From: Candidatus Solibacter sp.
GTDB lineage: Bacteria; Acidobacteriota; Terriglobia; Bryobacterales; Bryobacteraceae
Assembly: GCA_017883345.1 (NCBI GenBank)
Contig: JADGNT010000326.1
Location: forward strand, 1 to 6,181
DNA: 6,181 nt
Reading direction: 5' to 3'
Shown: in pieces, positions 5,702 to 6,181 of the stretch
How the letters are laid out: each line of letters opens with the position of its first letter
How positions within the stretch are numbered: position 1 is the first letter of the stretch
Made by a program: the position numbers and the translations under genes
The notes under the pieces: generated by a model
Database searches by the model: none
What the model was told of the DNA's origin: nothing
The model's input: the letters and a program-made list of their open reading frames with translations, nothing else

Positions 5702-6009
5702 TGAGGAGCAAGCCTGTGATCGCGCGCAAGGAGATCTACCACGAGGGTTGGATCGACCTGAACAAGAACGGGAGCAAGGATGTCTATGAAGACCCGGCTC
5801 AGCCGGAAGACAAGCGCCTCGACGACCTCATCGGCCAGATGACGCTCGAAGAGAAGACCGTGCAGTGTGCCACGCTGTACGGGTACCGGCGCGTGCTCAA
5901 GGATTACCTGCCGACCGAGGCGTGGCGCACCACTGCGCTGTGGAAAGATGGCGTTGCCAACATCGACGAGCACCTGAACGGATACAAAAGAAGAACCAGG
6001 CCGGCCTAG
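5701..6009 (+). pseudogene. GH3 glycoside hydrolase, N-terminal fragment
   Basis: The frame, from the ATG at 5698 or 5701, gives about 103 residues. Residues 11-95 match the start of mature GH3 beta-glycosidases: KEIYHEGWIDLNKNG, DVYEDPAQP, a helix ending in QMTLEEKTVQ, ATLYGYRRVLKDYLPT and NIDEHLNG. Homology stops at the Gly encoded by 5980-5982, after which YKRRTRPA and a stop follow. Known GH3 enzymes of this type are about 700-850 residues; the barrel, the catalytic Asp and the C-terminal domain are all absent. No signal peptide precedes the match, so the 5' end is also probably lost, replaced by brnTA. The fragment overlaps the brnA stop in ATGATGA and could be co-translated, but no enzymatic activity is expected. 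Confidence 0.85.
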
Positions 6010-6062
6010 CTTATTAAAGAAAAGTGGCATATCCTTTAATAAGAACTTATGTAATTAAAGGA
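6010..6062. repeat. AT-rich block of interleaved inverted repeats
   Basis: This 53-base stretch is about 25% GC in a window that is otherwise clearly GC-rich. CTTATTAAAG (6010-6019) is the exact reverse complement of CTTTAATAAG (6034-6043) across a 14-base loop. TCCTTTAAT (6032-6040) is also the exact reverse complement of ATTAAAGGA (6054-6062) across 13 bases, so the middle arm can pair either way. ATAAG-AA-CTTAT (6039-6050) adds a third dyad. The block lies exactly between a 3'-truncated GH3 and a 5'-truncated Fic fragment, which suggests the end or recombination site of a mobile element. I cannot name the element. Confidence 0.65.
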
Positions 6063-6074
6063 CTGCTTTGTTAG

Positions 6075-6181
6075 CGTGGCACCTCGATTCAGGCGGCGGC
6101 GAAGCGAGCCGGCGTCTCGTTTCCGACCGCTTCGCAAGCGGTGGCCCACATGCAGAAGCTCGGAATCCTGCGAGAGATCAC
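6075..6181 (+). pseudogene. Fic-family protein, C-terminal winged-helix fragment (continues past the window)
   Basis: After an in-frame TAG at 6072-6074, the frame reads IQAAAKRAGVSFPTASQAV then HMQKLGILREI and leaves the window. This is the C-terminal winged-helix segment of Fic/DOC-type AMP-transferases: small-residue helix, Gly-Val-Ser-Phe-Pro-Thr turn, recognition helix, then Leu-Gly-Ile-Leu-Arg-Glu-Ile. Whole proteins of this type are about 350-400 residues, with the HPFxxGNGR catalytic motif well upstream; that part is missing here. No start codon with a ribosome site precedes the match, so this is a 5'-truncated remnant. A MarR- or other winged-helix regulator is the main alternative, because only about 35 residues are visible. 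Confidence 0.65.

Overview
The window looks like chromosomal DNA from a soil Acidobacteriota, most likely a Bryobacterales / Candidatus Solibacter-type genome. This is inferred from the high GC content, the bacterial VPS10-type repeat protein with a Gly/Arg-rich tail, the secreted plant-polymer glycoside hydrolases, a small coiled-coil protein type I recall from that group, and a dispersed-looking palindrome. No marker gene is present, so the taxonomic call is an inference.

Layout, left to right. (1) 1-225, minus strand: the start of a ParE-type toxin that runs off the window edge, preceded by a ParD-like antitoxin that seems to lack its N-terminal DNA-binding half; the two overlap by ATGA. 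(2) About 325-1409, plus strand: a decayed gene for a large VPS10/sortilin-like beta-propeller protein. Its pieces lie in three successive frames and the middle is missing. (3) 1410-1519: an almost perfect long palindrome, then a -10-like box placed so that the next gene could be leaderless. (4) 1520-4745: the intact core, a two-gene unit of an atypical short-chain dehydrogenase/reductase (SDR) and a secreted GH127 beta-L-arabinofuranosidase-like enzyme with a C-terminal discoidin-like domain. They are 10 bp apart, with the ribosome binding site overlapping the upstream stop. (5) 4767-5053: a small coiled-coil protein with its own consensus -10 and Shine-Dalgarno sequence. (6) 5060-5104: a short fossil matching the last strands of a GH127-associated discoidin domain. 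(7) 5143-5701: a complete BrnT/BrnA toxin-antitoxin pair preceded by two dyad boxes that could be its operator. (8) About 5701-6009: an N-terminal fragment of a GH3 glycoside hydrolase, coupled by overlap to brnA. (9) 6010-6062: a very AT-rich block of interleaved inverted repeats. (10) 6075-6181: the C-terminal winged-helix end of a Fic-family protein, broken at its 5' side.

Functionally, the only complete metabolic unit is the SDR + GH127 pair, which fits removal of beta-linked L-arabinofuranose (or a related sugar) from plant glycoproteins or polysaccharides outside the cytoplasm. The GH3 remnant and the discoidin fossil suggest that more carbohydrate-active genes once stood nearby. The flanks form a patchwork of partial genes and toxin-antitoxin-type modules (ParDE, BrnTA, Fic), as expected of a region with repeated insertion and deletion. 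I do not see a clear new multi-gene system. The most interesting items are the SDR with three of four catalytic positions replaced, the candidate BrnA operator, the fossil second GH127 end, and the AT-rich dyad block at a gene-fragment junction.
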